Positions 24,930 to 35,100 of a stretch of DNA of 64,000 nt are shown here, in pieces (position 1 is the stretch's first letter; each line of letters opens with the position of its first letter). The notes under the pieces are model-generated. The model was not told the origin of the DNA, made no database searches, and saw only the letters and a program-made list of their open reading frames with translations. A program made the translations under genes and the position numbers. The DNA lies in NCBI GenBank assembly GCA_016715115.1, contig JADKBM010000016.1, positions 744,001 to 808,000 of the forward strand, in the 5' to 3' direction. The DNA is from Acidobacteriota bacterium (GTDB lineage Bacteria > Acidobacteriota > Blastocatellia > Pyrinomonadales > Pyrinomonadaceae).

Positions 24930-27115
24930 TTCGCCGTTGCCACGATCACGACCGCTTCATCCGGCGCGACGTTCTCAAGTTCGGTCGCCGCCAGCGCCGT
25001 CGCCTGCGCCGCTTCAGCTAGCCCCGAGAGATCGATGATCCGCGCTCCGACAAGGACGTGAATGTCCGGAAGTTTTCGCCCGGCGTCTCCGAAATCGGTG
25101 AGCCGATCGATCACGTTCTCGATCGATCGGTTCAGATCCGCGGCGGTTGTCGACTCTATCTCGGCGCCCGTCCTTTGGAGCAGGACGACGCCCGTCCCGT
25201 CCGTCACGCGGAACAGTTTCCGGGTTCGCGTCAAGAGTCCGAACAGCGACTTTTCGCGTCGCTCGCCTTCGAAGACGAACAACGAACCCGTGCCGGCGAC
25301 AAGTCTGACGAATTCGGGTTCGATCTGCATCGAACGTGCCGCCGCCGACAGGCAACCTTCCATCCCCAACGCCGCACTCGGATTCGCATCCTTTTTGAGT
25401 TCGGTCGTCCCGAACGCGGTCGCCCTGACGAGGTTGCGGCGTGTGTCGACCTCGACCTGAACCTCGACCGTCTCGCGAACCGCGCCGATCCGGCAGACTG
25501 CTTCGACGGCTTCGCTCCGAACTTGAAGGATCTGTTCAGGAGTCGGATCGACGATGTTTCGCTCGATAACGTCACGAACCATCGCGAGCGCGACGCCGAT
25601 CGTCGAGATAACTTCCGCCTTTTTTGCGAGCCGCGCCGGAAGCCCCATCATTTTTCCCGCAAAGACGACGAGCGATGCCGCTCCGCCTCCGCCGCCGACG
25701 AGCTCGACGGTTTCGCGTTCAAGACGATACTCCACGATCAACGCTTCAACCTGTCTTACGATCTTGCGGCAACTGATCTCCAGGACCTCGGTCGCGGTTT
25801 CGTCGATCGACTTTCCGACGGCTCTGGCCAGCGGCTCAAATGCAAGACGCGCGGCTTCGGTGCTTCCTCGCGCAAACGCGTCATCGGGAACAATCGAAAG
25901 CGCGTTTGCGGCGCACGTCGGTGTCAGCGCAAATCGCGCACCCTCAGCGGTCTCGATCGCGATGTAGTCGGCGGAGTCATTCTCCGTCGGTCGCAAATGG
26001 ACGAGTTTCGCGCCGGCAAACTCACCGGGTGACTGGAACGACGCATAATGAAGCCCCGCGATATGCGCCGAACGCGAGCCGACGTCGACGATCCGACCGC
26101 CCGATTCGCGGATCATCGAACCGCCGGCGATCGCCAGCGTCCGCACGTCGAGCGTGTTCAGATACGTCCGATGCCCGCCGACGCGCGCCGCCTTTGTTTG
26201 CGGCTGGCCGTCGCGAATCACGGAAATGTCGGCACTCGTCCCGCCGACCTCGATGAAGATCCCGTCCGAGACGCGTTCGTACATAAGCGCGCCGGCGATT
26301 CCCGCGGCCGGTCCCGAAAGCATCGTCATGATCGGCCGCCGGTGAACCTCTTCGACGCTCATCACGCCGCCATCGGACCGCATTATCATCAGCGGCGCCT
26401 TGATGCCGGCTTGTTTGACGCAGCCATCGGTCATCGTCGCGGTATGGATCATTTTAGGCAGGATCGCACCGTTGATGACCGCCGTCCGCGTCCGCGTTCG
26501 AAGTCCGTAAAGTTGGGAAACTTCATGGCCGCTGGTCGCGAAGAACGCGCCGCCGCGACGTGCCATTTCGGCAACGAATTCCTCGTTCGCCGGCTTGTCG
26601 ACGCCGAACGCTTCGGAAGCGACGACGACCTCGACACCCTTCAACTCGAAATCGGCGAGCAACGATTCGACGACGCGTTCGCTGACGTTTCGCGATTTCA
26701 AGAAGGCAAACTCGGGTTTCAGGAAACGGTTCGGCGCGAGTTCGATCGTCGGAACGCGCGTGTCGATTCCCGCCTTTATTCCTTCGAGTCCGCTGCCGAG
26801 TCCGATGATCCCGACTTGCGCCACGTCGCCTTCGAGCAAAGCGTTCGTCGCCTGGGTCGTCGAATGCGCGATGAAAACCACGTCGTCCGGCGAGATGCCG
26901 AGTTCCGAAAGCGCGCATTCAATGGCGTTGATGATCCCGAGCGCGACACCTTCGGCCGCATCGTGCGTCGTCGGAACTTTGAGTTGCGACACGACCTCGC
27001 GCGTTTCGTGATCGACGACAACGACGTCCGTGAATGTCCCGCCGACATCGATGCCGACCCGCACCGGACGATTTCGGATTTCGGATTTTGGATTTCGGGA
27101 TTGTTTCGGACTCAT
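24926..27115 (-). CDS. hyuA: Hydantoinase/oxoprolinase A-subunit family protein
   Basis: This 729-residue ATP-dependent amidohydrolase family protein has VRVGIDVGGTFTDVVVVD at 18-35 (ATP phosphate motif), AHSTTQATNALLEG, SGPAAGIAGA, EVGGTSADISVI and VGGGGGAASLVVF. Members hydrolyse 5-oxoproline, hydantoins or, with partners, N-methylhydantoin or acetone. No HyuB subunit follows. Residues 7-16 (RNPKSEIRNR) derive from the GATTTCGGATTT repeat, so the native start may be close to VRVG. It is 51 bases downstream of the GH3 gene in the same operon. Confidence 0.85.
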   Translation of the reverse strand: MSPKQSRNPKSEIRNRPVRVGIDVGGTFTDVVVVDHETREVVSQLKVPTTHDAAEGVALGIINAIECALSELGISPDDVVFIAHSTTQATNALLEGDVAQVGIIGLGSGLEGIKAGIDTRVPTIELAPNRFLKPEFAFLKSRNVSERVVESLLADFELKGVEVVVASEAFGVDKPANEEFVAEMARRGGAFFATSGHEVSQLYGLRTRTRTAVINGAILPKMIHTATMTDGCVKQAGIKAPLMIMRSDGGVMSVEEVHRRPIMTMLSGPAAGIAGALMYERVSDGIFIEVGGTSADISVIRDGQPQTKAARVGGHRTYLNTLDVRTLAIAGGSMIRESGGRIVDVGSRSAHIAGLHYASFQSPGEFAGAKLVHLRPTENDSADYIAIETAEGARFALTPTCAANALSIVPDDAFARGSTEAARLAFEPLARAVGKSIDETATEVLEISCRKIVRQVEALIVEYRLERETVELVGGGGGAASLVVFAGKMMGLPARLAKKAEVISTIGVALAMVRDVIERNIVDPTPEQILQVRSEAVEAVCRIGAVRETVEVQVEVDTRRNLVRATAFGTTELKKDANPSAALGMEGCLSAAARSMQIEPEFVRLVAGTGSLFVFEGERREKSLFGLLTRTRKLFRVTDGTGVVLLQRTGAEIESTTAADLNRSIENVIDRLTDFGDAGRKLPDIHVLVGARIIDLSGLAEAAQATALAATELENVAPDEAVVIVATAK

Positions 27116-27166
27116 TTCCTGCGCAGTGCCATTTTCAAGAAATTCAGCGGTTTGCGGACGACACCG

Positions 27167-28876
27167 TCACCTCGTGATTCCGGCTCCGATCTCGAAGAGG
27201 CCAGGCATCGAAACCGGCAGTTTTCCCAGAAACTTCACCTCGCCGAATAGCGCTTTCGCCGCCGCGAATTGGGCAACTTCCTCGATCGCATAGGTAACGC
27301 AGTATGTCCGGGCTTCCGGAAACTGCCTGATCAAATACGGCGAGCCAAAGGCGACGACGGCCGTGTTTTTGGCGGCGATCGCCTGTCTGACGAAATTCGT
27401 CTGCATTTCGGGAAGCGCCACCGTGCCTTTGTTTGCCGCGCGTTTCACGAAAACGGCAAGGACGATGCGGTCGAAGTTCTTCGCCTCGGCGAGGACCCGT
27501 TCGTAGTCGGCCGGAGTCGAACGCGGGTCGAGCCTGAAGATCCCCGCGTTCGGTACGCGGCGCAAGACTTCGGGGATGAACGCCGAGCCTTCGACCGCGT
27601 CATCGTCGGCGGCGACGACCGCGAACATCGTCTTTCGGGCGTTTTCGGCGGTCAGCGGAAGCAAGTCGTTCTCGTTGCGGAGAAGCGTTATCGAGCGTTC
27701 GGCGATCGAGTTCGCTTCGCGGACGTTTTCGGGCCGCTCGACGATCGAGTTCACCTTTGAGAGGTCGACCAACCGATTCTGCGCGAGCCCCAAACGATGC
27801 TTCGCTTTGAGCAGCCGGCGAACCGATTCGTCGATTCTCGCTTCGGTGATCTCGCCCGTTTTGACCGCGGCCTCGATCGAGTCGATCGCGACTTTCGTGC
27901 TGTTCGGCAAAAGGACGACATCGGCGCCGGCAAGCACGGCGAGAACCGCCGAGCGCTCGTCGGAAAACGTTTTCTTGATAGCTCCCATTTCCATCGCGTC
28001 GGTCGAGATGATGCCGTCGAACTTCAGCTCTTTCCGCAGAATGTCGGTCGAGATCTTCGGACTGAGTGTCGACGGGATGTTGTCGCCGGTGATGTTCGGC
28101 AGCGCGACGTGCGCCGTCATTACCGAATCCGCGCCGGCTTCGATCGCCATCCTGAACGGGACGAGTTCGACCGCGTCGAGACGTTTCCGATCGATCGGAA
28201 CGATCGAAAGCCCGATGTGCGAATCGGTCGCCGTATCGCCGTGACCCGGAAAATGCTTCAGCGTCGAAAGGCAATTCGCCTCGCGCACGCCTTTCACGAG
28301 CGCCGATCCGAATTCGCCGACCTTTTGCGGATCGGCGCCGAACGAGCGGATGTTGATGACCGGATTATCTGGATTGTTGTTGATGTCAACAACCGGCGCG
28401 AAAAGCCAATTGACGCCGATCGCGCGCATTTCCTCGCAGATGATGCGGCCCTGACGATATGCCGCCGCCGTGTCGCCGGTCGCGCCGAGTCCCATATTCG
28501 TCGTAAACGGCGTACCGTTCCGCAGTCCCATTCGCAATCCGCGTTCGTAGTCGGCGGCGATCAAAAGAGGCAGTTTCGACAACTTCTGGAGTTCGTTCGT
28601 GAGCGCCGCGACGGCGTTGGCCTCGCCGCGATACACCGTGAATCCGCCGATCTTGCTTTCCTCGATCTCACGCCTGTATTCGGCGAACTTCTCGCCCGAA
28701 AGATTCGCGAATTCGCCCGACATACGCATATTGATCATCTGACCGATCTTCTCGCGCAACGTCAGCGACCTGAGCGTCTTTTCGACCCAGTTTGATTGCT
28801 TTTTGTCGGGTTTTTGGGCAAGCAGGAGCTGGCACGAGACGGCCAGGATCAAAACAATGGAAACGATTTTGTTCAT
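27167..28876 (-). CDS. Secreted glycoside hydrolase family 3 (beta-N-acetylhexosaminidase-like)
   Basis: This 569-residue protein has a signal peptide (MNKIVSIVLILAVSCQLLLAQ). The GH3 TIM barrel contains KHFPGHGDTATDSH at about 205-218, whose D-S-H is the Asp/His acid-base dyad specific to NagZ-type enzymes. The nucleophile Asp lies in GIISTDAMEMGA. A C-terminal alpha/beta domain is present (about 400-569). It should release GlcNAc from peptidoglycan fragments, chitin or glycoproteins in the periplasm or outside. It heads the stretch running down to nanE. Confidence 0.9.
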   Translation of the reverse strand: MNKIVSIVLILAVSCQLLLAQKPDKKQSNWVEKTLRSLTLREKIGQMINMRMSGEFANLSGEKFAEYRREIEESKIGGFTVYRGEANAVAALTNELQKLSKLPLLIAADYERGLRMGLRNGTPFTTNMGLGATGDTAAAYRQGRIICEEMRAIGVNWLFAPVVDINNNPDNPVINIRSFGADPQKVGEFGSALVKGVREANCLSTLKHFPGHGDTATDSHIGLSIVPIDRKRLDAVELVPFRMAIEAGADSVMTAHVALPNITGDNIPSTLSPKISTDILRKELKFDGIISTDAMEMGAIKKTFSDERSAVLAVLAGADVVLLPNSTKVAIDSIEAAVKTGEITEARIDESVRRLLKAKHRLGLAQNRLVDLSKVNSIVERPENVREANSIAERSITLLRNENDLLPLTAENARKTMFAVVAADDDAVEGSAFIPEVLRRVPNAGIFRLDPRSTPADYERVLAEAKNFDRIVLAVFVKRAANKGTVALPEMQTNFVRQAIAAKNTAVVAFGSPYLIRQFPEARTYCVTYAIEEVAQFAAAKALFGEVKFLGKLPVSMPGLFEIGAGITR

Positions 28877-29038
28877 ACCTTATATAACCACGCGGGATCG
28901 CGATTTCAAGACCGGACCGGCGTTCCGCCCAAACTCCGGACGATGCGGAACCGATTTCCGAAAGAAAATCCCTTTTCGCCGCACGCCACTGCGGGCACTC
29001 GGAAGCCACTTTTCCGATACACCCCAAATCGCGGTATG
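28877..29038. other. Intergenic region upstream of the GH3 gene
   Basis: About 160 bases contain an AT-rich TTATATAA just upstream of the GH3 start (28870-28890), which could be a -10 region. No DasR-like palindrome or repeat is visible. Confidence 0.35.
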
Positions 29039-30526
29039 TCACCTCGTGATCCCGAAGATATCAATCTTCTCCGCGCCTTTCGCCCGGTCGAACGGGCCGA
29101 GCACGACATTTCCGGTGCCGCAACGCATATCAGTAAAGCGTTCCGGAGACAAAACAACCTGTTGCGCCGCCGCGCCTTCGCCGCGGATGAGAATCGTCTG
29201 CAGCCATTCCGATCCCGTGAACTCGGCTTTTGTCGCCTGTGCCGGCTTGCCTTCGTTCCCGACCTGATCGATGGCATTGACGCGCTTGAATTGCCGCGGA
29301 GCGCCGGCGACGAATCCTTCGGCGTCGAAGTCCTGTTGAAAAACCTTCGTTTTGCCGTCAGTGATGATCAGCCGGAGTTTACCGACGCCCGCGACAAGCA
29401 CCGCCATCTGCACGGTTTCGCCGGGATAGAAATAGAATTCCTTTTTCGCGGGCGCCGCGTTCCAGGTCTTGGTCCGCCAGAATGGCCGAAAGGCATTGCG
29501 TTTATCGCTCTTTTTGCCGGTTTCGTCAACCGTGAACTCCCAGGTCAATCCGGCGTCGACCTCGAATTTCCCGCCGGCGTTCCCACCCATATAGACCGAA
29601 AAATTGTCGAGCGGCTGGCCATTCGAGCCGACACGCGTCTCGTCCGTTTTCGGCGTGCCGAGTTTCACGAGTCCGCCGATGCCGGTCCACGAATCGTAAC
29701 TCGAAACGGCTTTCCGATAGAACGCCCCGGGAAAGCAAGGAACCGCCGGAAACGGTTTGACCTCTTTCGTCAGATCGACGCCGCTGACGCGTATCTCGTC
29801 ACCTGCTTTGATGTTGGCGAGGAGCCAATTCCGGCCGTCGCCATTGCCCGAGATAACGTACGAATTGGCGGGGTCAACGATCATCACGGGTCCCGGATCG
29901 GCTTTCTTTTCAAGATAGACCGCTCCCGCGCGGTCCCTGACGTCGTCGACCTTGCCGCCGACAACGAGAATGTCGATCCCCGAATCGTTCGGCGGGGTCT
30001 TTTGATAAACATCGGGAGAGTAATAGATCACGAGGTTCTGGCTGCGCGGCGAGTTCTTGCCGTCGAAATAGTAGGTCTTGTTGTCGACGGTCTGAATCAT
30101 CCCGTAGCCGGCGTAGGCGTACGGGCTCGCGAGCGAAACGGGCGGCTTGCCGTCGAGCGAGACCGCTTCGCCGACCTTTAGATTCGCGAGCACCCAACGC
30201 CGCGCAGCACCGTGTCCGCTGAGCACAAAGCCGTCCTTGCCGACCGCGATCGGCCCGGGATCAGGCTTATTCTGCAAAAAAACGAAGCCGGCGCGGTCGC
30301 GGATCTCGACGATCTTGTTTTCGACGATGTAGACATCGACGCCGGCTTCGCTCGTCGGTTTTTTCGCATAATATCCGACCGTGTAAAGACACAACTCTTC
30401 GTTGCCCCGAAAGGTGTCGGTCGAAGCGATCTTGTAGCTCTGCCCGTTCTGCGCGGTTACGGTTCTCGACTGTGCAAATGCCGCGACCGGGGCGATCAGT
30501 ATCAAAAAAAATACGAGTTGCTTCAT
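29039..30526 (-). CDS. Secreted protein with a duplicated ~80-residue module, unknown function
   Basis: The start is placed at the ATG giving MKQLVFFLILIAPVAAFAQS, a signal peptide. The 495-residue protein carries two tandem copies of one domain (about 35-125 and 150-240). In each, YYxxxxYxKxP leads to GVDVYIVENKIVEIRDRAG, then DPGPxxV, then SGxGxxRxWLLAN(L/I)KxG. That G-x-V-x-S-G-(H/N)-G pattern resembles the module accompanying GHL10/phosphodiester-glycosidase proteins, from memory only. The C-terminal half looks beta-rich. Within the glycan locus it is likely an exported binding or processing protein. Confidence 0.6.
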   Translation of the reverse strand: MKQLVFFLILIAPVAAFAQSRTVTAQNGQSYKIASTDTFRGNEELCLYTVGYYAKKPTSEAGVDVYIVENKIVEIRDRAGFVFLQNKPDPGPIAVGKDGFVLSGHGAARRWVLANLKVGEAVSLDGKPPVSLASPYAYAGYGMIQTVDNKTYYFDGKNSPRSQNLVIYYSPDVYQKTPPNDSGIDILVVGGKVDDVRDRAGAVYLEKKADPGPVMIVDPANSYVISGNGDGRNWLLANIKAGDEIRVSGVDLTKEVKPFPAVPCFPGAFYRKAVSSYDSWTGIGGLVKLGTPKTDETRVGSNGQPLDNFSVYMGGNAGGKFEVDAGLTWEFTVDETGKKSDKRNAFRPFWRTKTWNAAPAKKEFYFYPGETVQMAVLVAGVGKLRLIITDGKTKVFQQDFDAEGFVAGAPRQFKRVNAIDQVGNEGKPAQATKAEFTGSEWLQTILIRGEGAAAQQVVLSPERFTDMRCGTGNVVLGPFDRAKGAEKIDIFGITR

Positions 30527-30677
30527 ATTCGGATCTTGGCGGCCCTTTTCCAACGGCCGCGGTCAATTCTTCCTTTCGGCTCAAAGTCAATCTAAATGCC
30601 GTTTCACGCGCAATCCGCAGATTTCCCGGATCAGCCGGAGGCCGCTGTTCCAATGCAAAAAAGGGCCGTTGCCCGAC

Positions 30678-31961
30678 TTATCCCAAGAACATCAAGGCCG
30701 CAAAGATCAGCGCTGCGAAGCAGATCACGATCATCGTCAGGATCGTCGATTTGGTCAGCTCCTCGACGCGGACGCCGACGTAATTCGCGGTCCAGACATT
30801 GTGCGTGTTGGTCGGATCGCAAACATTCTGCAACTGCACGATCGCCATCGCCGCCGCGAGAACGGCTATCGCGGGCAGAATTCCGGCGGCTGCGATGATC
30901 GCGAAAAATCCGGCTCCGAGTCCGAACAGGTTGAACGGGCCGCGATAGAGCGCCAGCGGCGAGAGTATTCCGAAGAAGAGCACGTACGAGATCGGGCTCC
31001 CAACCGGCAGCGTTTGAATGAAAGGCTCGATCGCCGTTTTGACAGCCGGCAGTTGGAGCGCGTTGATGAGCATCCCGATTCCCATCATCAGGATCGCCGC
31101 CGGCGCGCCGTCCTCGAGCCCCCGGATCAGGCCCTGCGTCAGGATCCGGATCGCCCGCTTCGGCTGGGTCACGATGACGGCGAACAGAGAACCGGCAAGG
31201 AACGACGGAACCTCTTTCCAGCCGCGGTTGTTGAATCCGAAATAAAGCACGAGCGGAATGATCGGCGCGAGGAACGAGATCAGCGGCGCATCTTTGGCGC
31301 GGGCGACGATAGCATCCTTTGATTCGCCGGTCATCAGGCTCAGTTCGGGCGAACGTTTGGCGGCGATGACGGTGTAGATCACGACGCCGGTCGCCATCAC
31401 CGCGAGCAAAACGAGTTGAAAACGAACGATCTCGGGCGGAAGCGGCGCGTCTTGCGCGACCTGAAGGATGTCGCGATAAAAGCGGATGAGCGAAATATTG
31501 AAGATAAAACCGGTCGCGAAAGCGAGCAGAAAGAACGTTCCCGCGAGCTTTCTCGGGACGCCTAGACTCATCATTATCGGCAGTACGAGCGAGCCGACCA
31601 TAATGATCGCTCCGAGGCCGGTGAGCGACGTGAACAGAACCGCCGTCACGAACATCAATCCGAATGCGACGACCAATGGCTTGTCGCCGCCGAATTCCGC
31701 CGCGCGCTTGATGATGCCTTCGGCGATCCCGGTTTCCATCATCACGCGCCCGAGCATCGCGCCGGCGAAGACCGCCACGTACGCCGGCGCGAGTTTGACG
31801 GCGCCGCTTGAAATTACGCTGTTGAGAATTTCGGAGATCGGCGTCCCGACGACCGCGGCAATCAGTATCGCCATCGCCGGCACCGCCAGCAACGCCGGAA
31901 CTTTGCGCGTGAACATCAACGCCGCAAAGACGACAAAGATAATGAGAAGCGCGATGAACAT
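30678..31961 (-). CDS. Inner-membrane permease, organic-anion/gluconate transporter-like
   Basis: This 427-residue protein has about 11-12 hydrophobic helices and no signal peptide. The pattern of paired re-entrant-like segments (SLTGLGAIIMVGSLVLPIMMSLG; NVCDPTNTHNVWTANYVG) resembles the ion-transporter superfamily (CitMHS, DcuC, GntP). It likely imports a sugar acid or small anion with H+ or Na+. It sits between the TonB receptor and the duplicated-domain exoprotein, suggesting it moves a product of the locus across the inner membrane. Confidence 0.65.
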   Translation of the reverse strand: MFIALLIIFVVFAALMFTRKVPALLAVPAMAILIAAVVGTPISEILNSVISSGAVKLAPAYVAVFAGAMLGRVMMETGIAEGIIKRAAEFGGDKPLVVAFGLMFVTAVLFTSLTGLGAIIMVGSLVLPIMMSLGVPRKLAGTFFLLAFATGFIFNISLIRFYRDILQVAQDAPLPPEIVRFQLVLLAVMATGVVIYTVIAAKRSPELSLMTGESKDAIVARAKDAPLISFLAPIIPLVLYFGFNNRGWKEVPSFLAGSLFAVIVTQPKRAIRILTQGLIRGLEDGAPAAILMMGIGMLINALQLPAVKTAIEPFIQTLPVGSPISYVLFFGILSPLALYRGPFNLFGLGAGFFAIIAAAGILPAIAVLAAAMAIVQLQNVCDPTNTHNVWTANYVGVRVEELTKSTILTMIVICFAALIFAALMFLG

Positions 31962-32111
31962 ATTGCGATCTGCAATTTGCGATTTGCGATCTGCAATTGC
32001 CGATTCTTGCCCTTTGCTCCGAAACGATGTCGCCCGGAGTCAAAACATCAAATCCTCGAAACTCAATCGCAAATCGCCAATCGCAAATCGCAAATGGATG
32101 CCGTCTACCGT
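31962..32111. repeat. Intergenic GATTTGCGATCTGCAATTG repeat tract
   Basis: The gap between the TonB receptor and the permease consists of GATTTGCGATCTGCAATT-type units on the left. Inverted AATCGCAAATCGCCAATCGC units lie on the right (about 32060-32098), so the two halves could pair. This is the same family as in the other gaps. Confidence 0.75.
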
Positions 32112-35100
32112 CTAGAACGTATAACGAACCACAAGCTGAATGTTTCGCGGCGTGTTGCCTTGGGTGCGGACCTGCCCGAAACACTGTTGCGTAGCGAAAC
32201 ACGGGTTTGCCGGGTTCAGCGTGTTGTTGTTTGCGGTACCGACCGCACCGGTTACGTTCAGCGTGCTTACCGGAGTTCCATACACGACCCAGTTGAAAGC
32301 GTTCAGGAACTCGGCGCGGAACTGGAGTTTTTGCCGCCCCTCGGCCCAGTAGAAATTCTTCAGGACCGAAAGGTTGATGTTCCGGTAATTATCGCGCCGG
32401 ATATCGTTGTAGGTACGGGCTGCTGAGCCGAAGACGAAGTTGTTCGCCGAGCCTGAATAAATCGGATCGACGAACATCGCCGGATCGAACCAAAGTCCCT
32501 GCGCAACGATGTTGTCACGCGACGTGCCGAGGCTGAAGTTCGAACTGCCCGCGATTCGGTCGGGCCGGCGCACGGCCGACGAGATCGCGACGGCGCCCGG
32601 GAACGAGTTCGTCGCGGTGATCGGAATCGGCGTGCCTTTCTGCCAAGTGTAGGTACCGGATGTCTGCCAGCCGCCGAGGAGGAGTTGTGTTATGCCGTTC
32701 CAGTTCTTGCCGAACTTCTTGTTCTTGCCGAACGGCAACTCGTACGTCCAGCTCGCCACGAACCGGTGCGGAACGTCGAGCGTCGAATACGAATACTCGC
32801 GACCGAAATTGCTTGCATCCTGGATCGCCGTCGCGTCGAGAAACGCCGCGCCGTTGCCGACGCCGCCGGTATCGAGGAGTTTCGACCAAGTGTAATTTAC
32901 AGTGCCCGAAAGCCCGTTCGAGAAACGGCGCTGGAGATTGATCTGCAGCGAATGATAATCGCTCGAACCCCAATGCGGCCGGAACAACTGGACGCTCGTG
33001 TATTGCGGATAGGCTCTCAGAAGCTGAAGCCGCTGGACCGTCGCGCCCGAAACCGACGTGCTGGCGCCGGGAACGTTCAGCAAACCCGAAAACGGATTCG
33101 CCACCGTGAAAGTGAAGAATTGCGCCGTGCTCGTACAGGCGGCGGTCGGATTCGCCGTCGTCCCGCACGTGCCGGGCTGGTTGAAGTTATTGCGCGCGAA
33201 CTCGAGGGTGCTCGCCGGAATCTCGTTCAGTTCGACGCTCTGAATCGGAAGACGCACGCCCTTGCCGCCGACATAGGCGATGTCGAGAACTGTGTTCTTT
33301 GCGATCTCGCGCTGAAGAACAATATTCCACTGCTGGCTGTACGGATTCTCGCGCTCGGGTTCGACCGCAAAGACCTGCTGAGCGAGCCGAGTGCGGGCGC
33401 CGAGCGACGTGCCGGGCGGAACCGGAATACCGGCCGGGAACGGGTTCGTGAGGTAGATTACGCTTGCTGCCGAGGCGAGCGTCGCCGTCTGGTTCGCAAC
33501 CTGCGGGACGGCCGACGTGAAGTTCGTGCCCTGCGCGGCTGGGTTCTCGATCGAGATCGGCACGTAGAAGAGACCGTAGCCGGCGCGGACCGTCGTCTTG
33601 TCGTTGATCTTGAACGCGAACCCGATTCGCGGCGAGAACCGGTCGTAGTTCGTTTTAGTTTGCGGACCATCGACGAAACTCAAGAGGCCCTTGTTGGCTG
33701 CAACATTCGGGTTGAGCCGCGAAACGAACAGATCGAGGTTCGCCAGATTCTGCTGGCCCTGGACCGGCGACGACGCATTCAGATCGAAGTTGGTCATCGC
33801 GCCGTTCGCTTCGCCCGTGCCGGTCTCAAAATCCCAGCGAACGCCAAGATTCAGGATCAGACGGTTGCTGACGCGCCAGTCGTTCTGCACAAATCCGGCA
33901 CCGTAGTGATGATAAAGCGTCAAAGGCACCACGGTCTCCTGGTTGCCGCTGGCCGGAAGCCCGAGCAGGAACGACGCCAGAGCCGATCCGCCGACACCGG
34001 AGGCATTCGCGGTCCAGTTGCGATTGAACGTGAACGAACCCGTCGGCGTGAAAAACTGGAACGGGAAAAACCTCAGAAGCCTGTACTCGCCGCCGAACCG
34101 CCAGGTCTGGTTGCCGTTGACCCAGGTCATTGCATTGGCGATCGTATGGGTGTCGCGCGGCTGGTCGTTTCCGGCGCCGCCGATCTGGCCGCTCGTAATC
34201 TCGCCCGGAACGTTCGAGGCGCCGCCGATCGTGAAATCGGGAAACTTGAGCTGCGCCGCCCTTATGCGGAAATCGGCCGGAAGCCCGAGCGCCGTCGGAT
34301 CGAATCCCTGGCTCTGCGGGATTTGGTTGGCCCGTACGCGGGTATAGCCGTAACGGAAGTTGTTGATCAGCGTCGGGGTCAGCGAATAAGTGTCGTTTAA
34401 CGTGAGATTGTAGAAGGTGTCCTTCACCTTCCGGACGTTCGCCGCATCGCTGCCTTCGAAGTAGTTCGGTTCAGAAGTGAAGCGTTTCTCGTAGCTGAAT
34501 CGCGTGAAAAGACTGTGCTTGTCCGAAAAGGTATGATCGAGACGGAACGCGTAGATGTCGCGCCGGAAGTCCGCCTTGCCGTCGAAGATGTAGTTGAGCG
34601 TCGTGCCCGGTTGGTTCGGCAACGGGATGTATCTGAGCACCGCCAGTGCAACCGGATCGAGACACGCGGCCGTCCGCGGTGCCGACGAAGAACAGGTCGG
34701 AAGCGTCGAAAGATTGTTGCCGGCAAACGCGGTCGTCCGGCCCGTGACATACGGGTTGATGATCGTCACCGGAACTTCGCTGAGATCACCCGTTCGCATG
34801 CGTTGTGTCGGAACGGTGATCTCACGGCTAAACGGATTCTTTTCGAACCGTCCTTCGTAATTGAAGAAAAAGAAGGTCTTGTCCAGCTTTCGGAAAAAGC
34901 TCTCGCCGGGTTCGCGCATTCCGAAGCGCGGCGCGACGAGCGGCCCGCCGAGCGCACCGCCGTACTGGTGACGGACGATGTCGATGCGCGGCAATGTCGG
35001 CGTTCCGTTGGCGCGCAGACCGCGCCGGTTTCTCTGCCAGCCGTTAGCGTTGAGATCGCCGTCCTGATAGTACTCGTAAAGCGCGCCCGAGAATCGTTTT

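Noticed and set aside
28877..29038. DasR-type operator before the GH3 gene
   Set aside because: No sequence resembling TGGACTAGACCAC occurs in this gap.
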